Part shown: positions 55,924 through 64,000 of the stretch, in pieces
How the letters are laid out: the number at the start of each line of letters is the position of its first letter
Numbering within the stretch: position 1 is the stretch's first letter
Assembly: GCF_001444405.1 (NCBI RefSeq)
Contig: NZ_CP013188.1
Span: 930,001 to 994,000 of the forward strand
Length of the DNA stretch: 64,000 nucleotides
DNA from: Pseudoalteromonas phenolica
GTDB lineage: Bacteria; Pseudomonadota; Gammaproteobacteria; Enterobacterales; Alteromonadaceae
Direction: 5' to 3'
Made by a program: the position numbers and the translations under genes
Notes under the pieces: model-generated
What the model was told of the DNA's origin: nothing
Seen by the model: the letters and a program-made list of their open reading frames with translations, nothing else
The model's database searches: none

Positions 55924-56466
55924 TTATTTCTTAAGAAGCTTATCTTTTAAGTCAATTACTTTACTGACTGAAGAGCCTAGTTTCATAAGCGTCTGTAATT
56001 GCTCAGGTGAGAGTCGTTGTAACTCAGCAGACCATTTAGTGACAGTTTCTAATAAATCATGTATTTGCTGCATCTGCTCTTGTGCATAAGCCTCTTCATT
56101 AGACTCAGCCGGTTCAATAATTGAATCTCTTAGTAAAGTAAGCGTTGGATCGATTTCTCTTTTTCTTCGTTCTTCAAAAACTTTATTAGCTAAGTCCCAA
56201 ATTGATCCATTTGGTGCATAGTATTCTTTTCTATCACCAGGCACATGAATGACTTTAACCAGTTGCCATGATTGTAGCTCTTTAATACCCATACTGACAT
56301 TACCACGGCTGACCCGAAGCGCTTCAGCAATCTCATTTGCACTTAAAGGTTGCTCACTAATCACTAACAAGCCAACCATTTGACCAATAGTTCGGTTAAA
56401 ACCCCAACGACTGCCCATTTCACCACAGTGCAATACAAAGTTTTCTAGTTTCTGAGATAAAATCAT
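55924..56466 (-). CDS. GbsR/MarR-family transcriptional regulator
   Basis: A 180-residue winged-helix regulator. MGSRWGFNRTIGQMVGLLVISEQPLSANEIAEALRVSRGNVS-type sequence (helix-turn-helix about 40-75) and PGDRKEYYAP wing match the GbsR family, whose Bacillus member controls choline and glycine-betaine genes. The C-terminal half is helical and probably dimerises. It stands alone between two terminators; target genes are unknown. Confidence 0.85.
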   Translation of the reverse strand: MILSQKLENFVLHCGEMGSRWGFNRTIGQMVGLLVISEQPLSANEIAEALRVSRGNVSMGIKELQSWQLVKVIHVPGDRKEYYAPNGSIWDLANKVFEERRKREIDPTLTLLRDSIIEPAESNEEAYAQEQMQQIHDLLETVTKWSAELQRLSPEQLQTLMKLGSSVSKVIDLKDKLLKK

Positions 56467-56560
56467 TTTTAAAGTTTCAGTAAAATTTGAAAGTCAATTT
56501 AGACTTAGCAGAATTTAATTGCAAGGAAATTATTGAATAAATATGAAGGAGATCAATAAA

Positions 56561-56589
56561 AACAAAAAAGAGGAGCAGGGCTCCTCTTT
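56561..56589 (-). terminator. Terminator of the Na+/phosphate symporter gene
   Basis: A 10-base stem AAAGAGGAGC / GCTCCTCTTT with a three-base loop; on the minus strand it continues into TTTTTTGTTTT. Confidence 0.9.
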
Positions 56590-56608
56590 AAAATATTAAG
56601 ATAATTAA

Positions 56609-57748
56609 TTATCTTACTGCGAACATGATTAGGCCAGGCAGTACGAAGAAAGAACCAAGTACATAACCTAGAGCTGCAGGTTTATTTTCTGCGCCAATCT
56701 TAGCAAGTTTATCAGCAAGCTGTAATGGAATTTCACGTAGAAGTGGCATACCGTAGATAAGTGCTACTGCGAATACATTAAACATTACATGAACAAGGGC
56801 AATAGTCAGTGCTACTTCTGCTGCAGGGCCAGTGATAGAGGTCGCTGCTAGAAGCGCTGTAATAGTTGTGCCAATGTTTGCGCCTAGTGTAAATGGATAG
56901 ATTTGACGTGTTGTAAATACACCGCTACCTGCTAGAGGGATCATTAGACTAGTAGTAGTCGATGATGACTGAACCATTACCGTAACTGCAGCACCTGAAG
57001 TGATACCTGCAATTGGACCTCGACCGATTGCACCATGTAGTAAATCTTTTGCCTTTCCTACCAGTGCTTTTTTCAATAATTTTCCTAAGGTCGTTACTGC
57101 AAATAGGATCATTGCAATACCGATAATAACCATAGCAATACCAACTGCTTTACCGTCTAAGAAGCTTACTGCATCTTTTACTAAGCCCACAGCTGGTTTT
57201 ACTAGTGGCTTAATGAAGTTATAGCTTTTAAGCGAAAGGTCTGCATCACCGACAAATAAATGTGCCAAGCTTGATGCGAATTTTTCTAATAAACCAAACA
57301 TGATTTCAAGCGGTAAGAAAATTAGTACAGCAAGTAGATTAAAGAAGTCATGAACTGTTGATGCTGAAAATGCGCGTTGAAATTCTTCTTTAGAACGAAT
57401 ATGGCCAATAGAAACCAACGTATTAGTGATTGTAGTACCAATATTTGCACCCATTACCATTGGGATTGCAATGCTGATAGGTAAACCACCTGCAACTAAA
57501 CCAACAATTACAGATGTTACAGTCGATGAAGACTGAACAAGTGCAGTTGCGAGTGCACCAAGTAATAATGCAACAAATGGGTTGGTTGCGAATGAGAAAA
57601 TTTCTTTAGCGCCAGCACTACCGCCAGATGCTAATTTAAAACCACCACTGACTGTACCAACGGCAACTAATACTAAATAAACCAAGAAAGCAATTGCTGC
57701 CCAGTTTAAGATTTTATTGAAAAGTGTTTGCTGATTAGAAGCACTCAT
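56609..57748 (-). CDS. Na+/phosphate symporter, NptA-like
   Basis: Inner-membrane sodium-dependent phosphate carrier of 379 residues, near the length of Vibrio NptA. The two inverted-repeat halves each carry the QSSS signature: ALVQSSSTVTSVIVG (about 68-82) and VMVQSSSTTTSLMIP (about 261-275), each followed by GANIGTTIT. Eight or more hydrophobic segments are evident. With the alkaline phosphatase it makes a plausible phosphate-scavenging pair, though they are not in one operon. Confidence 0.92.
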   Translation of the reverse strand: MSASNQQTLFNKILNWAAIAFLVYLVLVAVGTVSGGFKLASGGSAGAKEIFSFATNPFVALLLGALATALVQSSSTVTSVIVGLVAGGLPISIAIPMVMGANIGTTITNTLVSIGHIRSKEEFQRAFSASTVHDFFNLLAVLIFLPLEIMFGLLEKFASSLAHLFVGDADLSLKSYNFIKPLVKPAVGLVKDAVSFLDGKAVGIAMVIIGIAMILFAVTTLGKLLKKALVGKAKDLLHGAIGRGPIAGITSGAAVTVMVQSSSTTTSLMIPLAGSGVFTTRQIYPFTLGANIGTTITALLAATSITGPAAEVALTIALVHVMFNVFAVALIYGMPLLREIPLQLADKLAKIGAENKPAALGYVLGSFFVLPGLIMFAVR

Positions 57749-58038
57749 AATGTTCTCGTTTTGTTTATGCCTTATATGGCATTTTCATGAAGTTTTTGTT
57801 TCAGGCGGCATTAGAACAGAGAAATATTACAGAAATATTTCATTTTGGTGGAGTATTAAACAAACGACAGAGTAGCTTGTAACATAGTAGTCTTAATGCT
57901 TATGAAACAGTTAGTTACATATGATGAATTTTACATTTGTTTACAACGTCATTAATGTATTATTTTATACAATCCATATTTGATCCATAGTTGGTTCATA
58001 AATTGTAAATATTAATAATTCTTAATTTGTTTTCTTTG
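57749..58038. other. Intergenic region with no visible gene
   Basis: A 290-base AT-rich divergent region between the phosphate symporter and the histidine kinase. It must hold both promoters. No inverted repeat, Pho box or small gene stood out. Confidence 0.5.
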
Positions 58039-59979
58039 ATGCGTTTTTGTTATTTTTTTGTTTTAAGTATTTTTTGTTTGCTTTGTAGCTTTACTACAAA
58101 AGCACATCAACTTGTCCTCGATAAGCAAAACTCTGTCTATGATCTTAAAGACTTTAGTTTAATGTACCTCAACTATGATGGTAGGGATTTTGATATTTCT
58201 TCTGTTATTGATAAATCTAATTGGCGCCATGCAGGTACTTTAAAACAAAAACCACAGATTGAGAATTACAGCAAGTGGTTGAAATTGGAAATCGATAATA
58301 AGTCAGAATTTGAAGATTGGTTTGTATCATTCGGTTATGCAAGACTTCCACTTCTAAGAATTTATGAAGTGAATAACGAAAGCTTAAATATAAAGTTTGA
58401 ATTGAGTGCTGATAATTCATTCTATGATAGGCCAATTTACGACCCTCAACTTTATATACCTTTAAAATTCGAAGTTGCTACCAAACGTACTCTATTAATT
58501 GAATATCGCACATTCGCAAATGCACCAGCTAACATTAGGCTGCATAATTATAATCATTACTTAGCGACTTCACAAAAAAGCACACTTATAAATGGTGCAA
58601 TCGCTGGTATTGTAGTAGCTATACTTCTGATTATTTGTGTCAATTTATTCTTTAATCCGAATAAAACCAACATCTTTTACGCACTATGGACATTCACCTT
58701 TTTTATGATTGTGCTTGATATGTCTGGTTTTACTTCTAAGTACTTTTGGCCGATGTTAGGTGGGGAATCAAGTATTTTCTCTACGTTACTGATGACATCA
58801 GTCCCCATTTTTCATTTGCTATTTATAAAAAGTTTTTTACAGTTAAGGCAATTTAATATCAGGCTTCATAAAATCTACACTAATATACTGTATCTTTATT
58901 GCCTCTTAATTCCAGTCTCTCTTTGGTTCAATACAGTATTTTTCAACTTAGTATTAAGTACTCTTATCATACCTTTGTTTTTATTCACAGCCTACTGGAG
59001 TTGGTTCCAAAGTGCGCCTGGGATAAGAGTTTTTTCATTGAGCCTTTTCAATCATGTTTTGTTTGTGAATGTATTGACCATAGTTGGTGCAAGCTACGGT
59101 AATATTTTTCCTAGCCTTGAGATTTCAGACTATATAAAAATTGGTTATCTACTTGAAGTCGCTTTATTCACAGTTGCTCTGGCCATGCAAAATAAATCTG
59201 TACAAAATCAATTGGTGACATACTTGCAAAGACAGGTGGATGTACTTAATAAAAACCTGTCGGAAGAGAAAATTCAACAAGCGACAAGTATAGAAGCGGT
59301 TAAGCAAAAAGAGGAAAAGCTCTTCGCTGATCTGTCTCATGAATTAAGAACGCCACTGACAGTTATGAAAATACAAGTTGAGTCTTTGCAACATAATATT
59401 GTTGATAATGTGCATACAAGTTATGGAAAATTAATGAATAAGATTGATGAGCTTAATTCGTTTATAGATCATTTAATGCAAGTATCGCCAAATGCAAAAC
59501 CTGTTAAGGTTACAGTTCATACTATTGAAGACTTAATATCGGATGTAAAATCCATCGATGTTGACCCAAATGAGCTAATTCTTACATTACCAACAATCAA
59601 ACATTTTACTTCTGAACAGCTTAAGATGTTAGTTGAATACGATCCACAAGGCTTGTCAACAGTCTTTAATGAGTGTTGTCATAATGCCATTTCACATGGT
59701 GGCTCAGAAATGAATATTTCTATAGATATTGATGATGAGTCTAATTCTGTTGTGATAAACCTAGATAACTCTGGTGAAGCAATTTCAGATAACGTTTTTA
59801 AAGACATATTTAACCCACTTGTTCGTTTAGACGATGCTAGACAAAACTCCAGTAAGCATAAAGGGGTTGGCTTAAGCCTGTGTAAGCAGATTATTGCAGC
59901 GAATAATGGGCAAGTATTTGCGTCAAATGGCGTACTTGGGGGTTTGAGTATTCACATTGTTTTACCGTTAAAAATGTAA
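58039..59979 (+). CDS. 7TMR-DISM sensor histidine kinase
   Basis: A 646-residue inner-membrane sensor kinase. It has a signal peptide (MRFCYFFVLSIFCLLCSFTT, cleaved before AHQ), a periplasmic 7TMR-DISM ligand-binding domain (about 25-175), seven transmembrane helices (about 185-395), a short coiled coil, and a HisKA domain with phospho-acceptor His in FADLSHELRTPLTVMK (about 438). The ATPase domain has the N-box FNECCHNAISHG and KGVGLSLCKQII; its G1 box is LDNSGEAI rather than DNGPGI. No response regulator is adjacent. An in-frame TTG at 58027 is an alternative start; neither has a strong binding site. Confidence 0.9.
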   Translation: MRFCYFFVLSIFCLLCSFTTKAHQLVLDKQNSVYDLKDFSLMYLNYDGRDFDISSVIDKSNWRHAGTLKQKPQIENYSKWLKLEIDNKSEFEDWFVSFGYARLPLLRIYEVNNESLNIKFELSADNSFYDRPIYDPQLYIPLKFEVATKRTLLIEYRTFANAPANIRLHNYNHYLATSQKSTLINGAIAGIVVAILLIICVNLFFNPNKTNIFYALWTFTFFMIVLDMSGFTSKYFWPMLGGESSIFSTLLMTSVPIFHLLFIKSFLQLRQFNIRLHKIYTNILYLYCLLIPVSLWFNTVFFNLVLSTLIIPLFLFTAYWSWFQSAPGIRVFSLSLFNHVLFVNVLTIVGASYGNIFPSLEISDYIKIGYLLEVALFTVALAMQNKSVQNQLVTYLQRQVDVLNKNLSEEKIQQATSIEAVKQKEEKLFADLSHELRTPLTVMKIQVESLQHNIVDNVHTSYGKLMNKIDELNSFIDHLMQVSPNAKPVKVTVHTIEDLISDVKSIDVDPNELILTLPTIKHFTSEQLKMLVEYDPQGLSTVFNECCHNAISHGGSEMNISIDIDDESNSVVINLDNSGEAISDNVFKDIFNPLVRLDDARQNSSKHKGVGLSLCKQIIAANNGQVFASNGVLGGLSIHIVLPLKM

Positions 59980-60062
59980 CAAAGCATTTAAACTTCAATT
60001 TACACATGGTTTTTTTATTAGGCTCTGGCAAACTGTCAAAAATATCTTTATTTGGATAAATC

Positions 60063-61865
60063 ATGTTTAAATACTCTCTCATCGCAATGGCATTAACAGC
60101 TTCTTTAGTCGGTTGTAGTGCCACTAGTACGAATACTTCGAATATTAATGAAACTCAACAACAGATTAATCAAAATGAGTTAGTTAACACATTAAGTGAA
60201 GAATATTTCAATTCAATGGTGGCTCTTAGTCCTATATCTGGCACCTATATGGGTAAACCTGGTGTCAATGATAAGTTTGACGCCGCTGCTACAAATGCAA
60301 GCCTTAAAAAAACACAAAACCTTTTGACATCTTATCAACAGAAGCTAGATAAAATTGATAAAAATAACTTATCTGGTCAAGCCTTACTAAGCTATGAAAT
60401 TCTAAAACGCGATCTAGCATTCTCAAAACGAGGTTTTGAATTTCCTAGTTATATGATGCCCATAAATCAAATGTCTGGTTTGCACAATGTATTTGCCGGA
60501 TTAGGTTCAGGTCAGAGTGCCCAACCATTTAACACAGTTGAAGATTACAATAATTTCATTTCTAGGGCTGATGGTTTTGTAAATTGGCTGTCAGGTATAG
60601 AGTCAAACATGCGTCTTGGTATAACAAAAGAGGTTGTTTTACCTAAAGCACTTACCAAAAAGCTAATACCTCAATTTGAAGCACACATTGTTGAAGATGT
60701 GACTCAATCTGTATTTTGGGGACCTATAACTAACTTCCCAGATTCTTTCACACTAGAAGATAAAAAAGCACTAAAGGATAAGTATAAGTCAATGATCCTT
60801 AATAAGCTTGTGCCAGCTTATACTAAAATGACAACATTCTTGAAAGAAGAATACTTACCTAATAGTCGCAATTCAGTTGGGTATAGCGCATTACCGAATG
60901 GTGAAGCTTGGTATGAATATCAAATAGCAACTCACACAACTTTAGATTTAAGTGCCGATGAAATACACAAGATCGGTCTAAATGAAGTTACTCGTATCAG
61001 GAACGAAATGGAGTGGGTGAAAGAGCAACTTAATTTTAAAGGCGATCTTCAGGCGTTCTTTAAGTTCTTACGAGAAGATGAACAGTTTTACTTTAAAAAT
61101 TCAGAAGATCTTATTGCAGCTTACGTAGAGGCAAAAGAGAAAATTGATTCTCGTGTTCATTTACTATTTGATGTCGCTCCTAAAGCTGATTATGAAGTGA
61201 AGCTAGTTGAAGCTTTTCGTGCTGAGTCTGCAGCTGGTGCATCTTATGCCGCTCCTGCACCGGATGGTACTAGGCCAGGTGTATTCTATATCAATGCACA
61301 TAATTTAAAAGCTCAGCCTAAGTTTTTAGTAGAAACTCTTTCTATACATGAAGCAGCGCCAGGGCATCATTTTCAAATTGCACTTCAACAAGAAGTAAAG
61401 GGACTACCAAGCTTTAGGAAGTTTGGTGGTTATACAGTTTTCGCGGAAGGGTGGGCACTTTATGCAGAAAGCTTGGGTAAAGATTTAGGGTTATTCACTG
61501 ATCCATTGATGTGGTACGGTCGTTTGGTTGATGAGCAGCTTAGGGCAATGCGTCTAGTTGTTGATACTGGTTTGCACTCAAAAGGTTGGTCTCGTGATCA
61601 AGCTATAAAATTTATGTTAGACAATTCGTCGATGGCCGAATCTGATGTGACAGCAGAAGTTGAAAGGTATATAGGCTGGCCTGGTCAGGCAGTATCCTAT
61701 AAAGTCGGACAGTTTAAAATTCAAGAGTTAAGAGATTATTCAGAGCAAAAGCTAGGTGACAAATTTGATATTAAAGCATTTCATACGCAAATTTTGATTG
61801 ATGGCGCATTACCAATGCCGATACTAGAAAGTAAAATTAAAAAGTGGGTTGAAAAACAATTGTAA
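60063..61865 (+). CDS. DUF885-family lipoprotein, probable metallopeptidase-like
   Basis: A 600-residue lipoprotein (signal MFKYSLIAMALTASLVGC, lipobox Cys 18) of the DUF885 family. The family's putative zinc motif HEAAPGHHFQ is at about residues 430-439, followed by FAEGWALYAESLGKDLG, like the HExxH-plus-Glu arrangement of peptidases. It is probably periplasmic or outer-membrane attached and hydrolytic, but substrates are unknown. It sits between two histidine kinases. Confidence 0.88.
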   Translation: MFKYSLIAMALTASLVGCSATSTNTSNINETQQQINQNELVNTLSEEYFNSMVALSPISGTYMGKPGVNDKFDAAATNASLKKTQNLLTSYQQKLDKIDKNNLSGQALLSYEILKRDLAFSKRGFEFPSYMMPINQMSGLHNVFAGLGSGQSAQPFNTVEDYNNFISRADGFVNWLSGIESNMRLGITKEVVLPKALTKKLIPQFEAHIVEDVTQSVFWGPITNFPDSFTLEDKKALKDKYKSMILNKLVPAYTKMTTFLKEEYLPNSRNSVGYSALPNGEAWYEYQIATHTTLDLSADEIHKIGLNEVTRIRNEMEWVKEQLNFKGDLQAFFKFLREDEQFYFKNSEDLIAAYVEAKEKIDSRVHLLFDVAPKADYEVKLVEAFRAESAAGASYAAPAPDGTRPGVFYINAHNLKAQPKFLVETLSIHEAAPGHHFQIALQQEVKGLPSFRKFGGYTVFAEGWALYAESLGKDLGLFTDPLMWYGRLVDEQLRAMRLVVDTGLHSKGWSRDQAIKFMLDNSSMAESDVTAEVERYIGWPGQAVSYKVGQFKIQELRDYSEQKLGDKFDIKAFHTQILIDGALPMPILESKIKKWVEKQL

Positions 61866-61869
61866 TCAA

Positions 61870-61904
61870 AGCAAGGGTCAATATTTTTTGGCCCTTTGCT
61901 TGTT
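61870..61904 (+). terminator. Probable terminator of the DUF885 gene
   Basis: GCAAGGGTCAA and TTGGCCCTTTGC form a stem (one G-T pair, one bulge) with a six-base loop, followed by TTGTTCT, shortly after the stop codon. Confidence 0.6.
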
Positions 61905-61953
61905 CTACGCCCTTAAAGTAAAATTTAGCAGTTAGAAGTAATCTGAGAATAAA

Positions 61954-62451
61954 ATGGGCGCAGAACAATTTTGGCAAACTACATCACTAGAGCAAATGAC
62001 TGACCAGGAATGGGAGAGTATCTGCGATGGTTGCGGTAAGTGTTGCCTACACTCTTTTATAGACAGTGATGAAGAAGACTTCACAAGCACTGATCATTTG
62101 CGTGAGGGTGAAACACTTATTTACTCAAGTTTAGTATGTCAGTATATCGATGAAAAAACTTGTGCATGTACACGTTATTCGGAAAGACAAACACTTGTTC
62201 CTTCCTGTGTAAAACTCACTAAAGAGAATCTAAAAGATATTTTCTTTATGCCAAATAGCTGTAGCTATAGACGTTTACACGAAGGCAGGGGGTTAGCGAG
62301 CTGGCATCCTTTGTTAAATCAAGGAACGAAAGACAAGATGAACGAACTCGGTATAAGTATTCAAGGTAGAGTAACTAAGGACAATACGGTAGATATAGAA
62401 GAATACTTCGAAGATTTTATAGTAGACTGGCCTGAATTCGATTGTGATTAG
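61954..62451 (+). CDS. ycgN: YcgN family (UPF0260) cysteine-cluster protein
   Basis: A 165-residue cytoplasmic protein with a Cys-rich metal-binding signature: CDGCGKCCLHS near residue 24, CQYIDEKTCACTRY, and PSCVKLT, as in UPF0260/YcgN proteins. The cluster probably binds iron-sulphur or zinc. Function unknown. In E. coli the gene neighbours ycgL and minC; here it is 7 kb from them, so the old neighbourhood is loosened. Confidence 0.92.
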   Translation: MGAEQFWQTTSLEQMTDQEWESICDGCGKCCLHSFIDSDEEDFTSTDHLREGETLIYSSLVCQYIDEKTCACTRYSERQTLVPSCVKLTKENLKDIFFMPNSCSYRRLHEGRGLASWHPLLNQGTKDKMNELGISIQGRVTKDNTVDIEEYFEDFIVDWPEFDCD

Positions 62452-62460
62452 CTATCACTT

Positions 62461-62490
62461 AAAGAGCTAGCTTATTAAGCTGGCTCTTTT
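62461..62490. terminator. Terminator between ycgN and the TPR kinase gene
   Basis: AAAGAGCTAGCTT-ATT-AAGCTGGCTCTTT, a 13-base stem with one G-T pair, followed by TTATTATTT. Convergent genes share it. Confidence 0.85.
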
Positions 62491-62504
62491 ATTATTTCAG
62501 TGTT

Positions 62505-64000
62505 TCAGCTTATTGGTAAGTTAACCTCGATTTTAAGTCCACCTAATTCACTTTCAGAAGCTTTAATCTCACCACGATGTAAATCAACAATTTGCTTCAC
62601 AATTGACAAGCCTATACCGTGTCCGGGTGTTTCCGTATTTGTTATGGTTGGAACTCGAAAAAGGTGATCAAATATTTTCCCTAAATGCTCTTTTGGAACG
62701 CTTGGGTGACTATCTTGAACAGTTATTCTGAAACGTGTATCACTAACATCAAAGTACACTCCAATTTGACCATCTTTATGAGTGTATTTTTTTGCATTAC
62801 TGAATAGGTTTGCAATTAACTGTTTTATTCTAAGCGGGTCTATATTTGCAAAGGTTTTTTGTAATTGACTGTTAGCAACTGTGAGTGTTTGCTCAGTAGG
62901 TTGGGTTGTTAATTCATCATGAATATCCTTCACAAATTTCTGAAGATCAATTTCTTCGGTGCTCAGTGTAAAGTTAGCTGTCTCAAGTTTTGCTAGGCCA
63001 GCCAAGTCTTTAACTAAATGGTTAAGATCAGTCAGTTTTTCGCTTATTTTTGTCAGGTTTTCTGGTTTACACTCAATTATTTCATGCTGCATTGCTTCAA
63101 TATGCAAACTAGCTACTGTAACAGGGTTACTGAGATCATGCGCTATTTGTGAAAATAATTGGTTTCTTTGTTCTAGTAGTTTATTAAGGTGTAAGCCTTG
63201 TTGTTGTTCTAATACACGCCTTTGCCTTATTTTAATATATATAATGAGTGTGAAAGATATGAATACAATAAATAGTATGACGAAGACCATTTGTTGGTTT
63301 TGCTGACGCGCTAGTGCGTTACTTATGATTAGATTTTCTTGCTCTTTCTCAGCGAGTTTTTGTTCTTTTTTCTTAGTTTCTATCGTATTTTGTAAATATG
63401 CCAATCTTTTCGCATAGTTTTCTTTATGCGCTGCAGTTTGTAATTCGAGTAAGTTAGACTGGATCTGATAGGCATTTTCGAAATCTTTGAGCTTTGAGTA
63501 AGCTCGGTGCATAATACTTAGGCTGATTTTCCTTCTATCTTTGAGTGTGCTTTTATCACCAAACTCATATGCTTGCTTGGCATAACTTAATGCAAGTAAT
63601 GGTTTATTAATTGAGAGAGACAACTCTCCTAAGTGATTCCATACAGAAGTTTTTAAATGGAAATCTTTTTTAATAGTTTTAAGAAATGTTAAATTTTCTT
63701 TTTCAAGTGAAAGAGCTTTTTTCAGCTCACCTTTTCCTGCATAGTTTAAAGCCATATTATGCTTAGACCACGCAATATTTCGCGTATTACTTATGGCGCT
63801 AAATACCGAAATAGCTTCTTGCGCATGTTCAATTCCATCGTCGTAAAGCTTTAGTTTATAAGCTTGATATGCAAGCTTTGTAAGACTGTGACCAATATCC
63901 TGTTTATTATCTGTTTTTCTGTCTAGTGTCAGTGCTTGCTGAAATTTGTTATAGGACAGTTCATGTTCACCGATCTTATCGTAAGAGTCAGCTATACCAT
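62505..64000 (-). CDS. TPR-domain sensor histidine kinase (N-terminus beyond window)
   Basis: An open frame runs from the right edge to 62505 (about 498 visible residues). It does not start at the ATG at 63755: codons upstream continue in frame with tetratricopeptide sequence (FQQALTLDRKTDNKQDIG, AYQAYKLKLYDDGIEHAQEA), so the gene enters the window already open. After the TPRs come a coiled coil, one transmembrane helix (VFVILFIVFISFTLIIYI), a HisKA domain with His in FSQIAHDLSNPVTVAS, and an ATPase domain with IANLFSNAKKYTH and GHGIGLSIVKQIV. The G1 box is degenerate (QDSHPSVP). The partner regulator is not in view. Confidence 0.88.
   Translation of the reverse strand, partial: GIADSYDKIGEHELSYNKFQQALTLDRKTDNKQDIGHSLTKLAYQAYKLKLYDDGIEHAQEAISVFSAISNTRNIAWSKHNMALNYAGKGELKKALSLEKENLTFLKTIKKDFHLKTSVWNHLGELSLSINKPLLALSYAKQAYEFGDKSTLKDRRKISLSIMHRAYSKLKDFENAYQIQSNLLELQTAAHKENYAKRLAYLQNTIETKKKEQKLAEKEQENLIISNALARQQNQQMVFVILFIVFISFTLIIYIKIRQRRVLEQQQGLHLNKLLEQRNQLFSQIAHDLSNPVTVASLHIEAMQHEIIECKPENLTKISEKLTDLNHLVKDLAGLAKLETANFTLSTEEIDLQKFVKDIHDELTTQPTEQTLTVANSQLQKTFANIDPLRIKQLIANLFSNAKKYTHKDGQIGVYFDVSDTRFRITVQDSHPSVPKEHLGKIFDHLFRVPTITNTETPGHGIGLSIVKQIVDLHRGEIKASESELGGLKIEVNLPIS

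Noticed and set aside
62959..63306. 115-codon plus-strand frame inside the TPR kinase gene
   Set aside because: Antisense shadow of a gene with all histidine-kinase motifs.
1..64000. CRISPR arrays, phage genes, insertion sequences, tRNA and rRNA genes
   Set aside because: No regularly spaced repeats, transposase, integrase, or RNA-gene cloverleaf or rRNA sequence was recognised by reading.

Overview
The window reads as chromosomal DNA of a marine gammaproteobacterium of the order Alteromonadales (Pseudoalteromonas- or Colwellia-like). The support is low G+C throughout, an eight-gene histidine operon of enteric order, minCDE next to a ycgL-type gene, an NptA-type phosphate symporter, a GlyGly-CTERM secreted protease, and an even base composition with no integrase, transposase, phage gene, CRISPR array, tRNA or rRNA. 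Genus is an inference from gene content and style, not from a marker gene.

Layout. 1-184: start of an outward-reading gene cut by the window edge, then a 386-base control region. 571-12469: a tightly coupled glycogen/maltodextrin operon (small CBM48 protein, malQ, glgB, glgX, glgP, glgC, glgA) that can make ADP-glucose, polymerise and branch glucan, and break it down again. 12657-15915: a degenerate EAL-HDOD signalling protein, an orphan periplasmic sugar-binding-like protein and rluF. 16176-21599: an RND efflux permease and lipoprotein adaptor facing a LysR regulator, with an alkyltransferase-like (ATL) DNA-repair gene overlapping the regulator. 21749-24439: hupB-like HU, then ilvIH on the minus strand preceded by a complete leader-peptide attenuator. 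24695-27655: secreted M6 metalloprotease with PKD repeats and a GlyGly-CTERM tail. 27706-34752 (minus): NAD-type isocitrate dehydrogenase, a large protein that looks like a decayed HD-GYP plus HDOD fold, a DUF3192 protein, xni, ppnN and a diguanylate cyclase. 34916-36709: M61 peptidase with PDZ domain.

36946-44143 (minus): hisL-hisGDCBHAF(IE), with leader peptide and attenuator. 44286-47202: a small unknown gene, yoaA and tsaB. 47279-52561: PhoA-type alkaline phosphatase, an alpha/beta hydrolase, fadD and rnd. 52614-56466: minCDE against ycgL and an MltB-like transglycosylase, then a GbsR-type regulator. 56609-64000: Na+/phosphate symporter, a 7TMR-DISM histidine kinase, a DUF885 lipoprotein, a YcgN-family protein and a TPR histidine kinase whose N-terminus lies beyond the window.

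Most genes are housekeeping. The points most worth a second look are the ilvIH leader-peptide attenuator, the CBM48 mini-protein heading the glycogen operon, the 560-residue degenerate HD protein, the orphan binding protein beside an EAL-HDOD protein, two histidine kinases without a response regulator next to them, and a possible dispersed repeat at about 36730-36855. I found no clear evidence of a wholly new multi-gene system.
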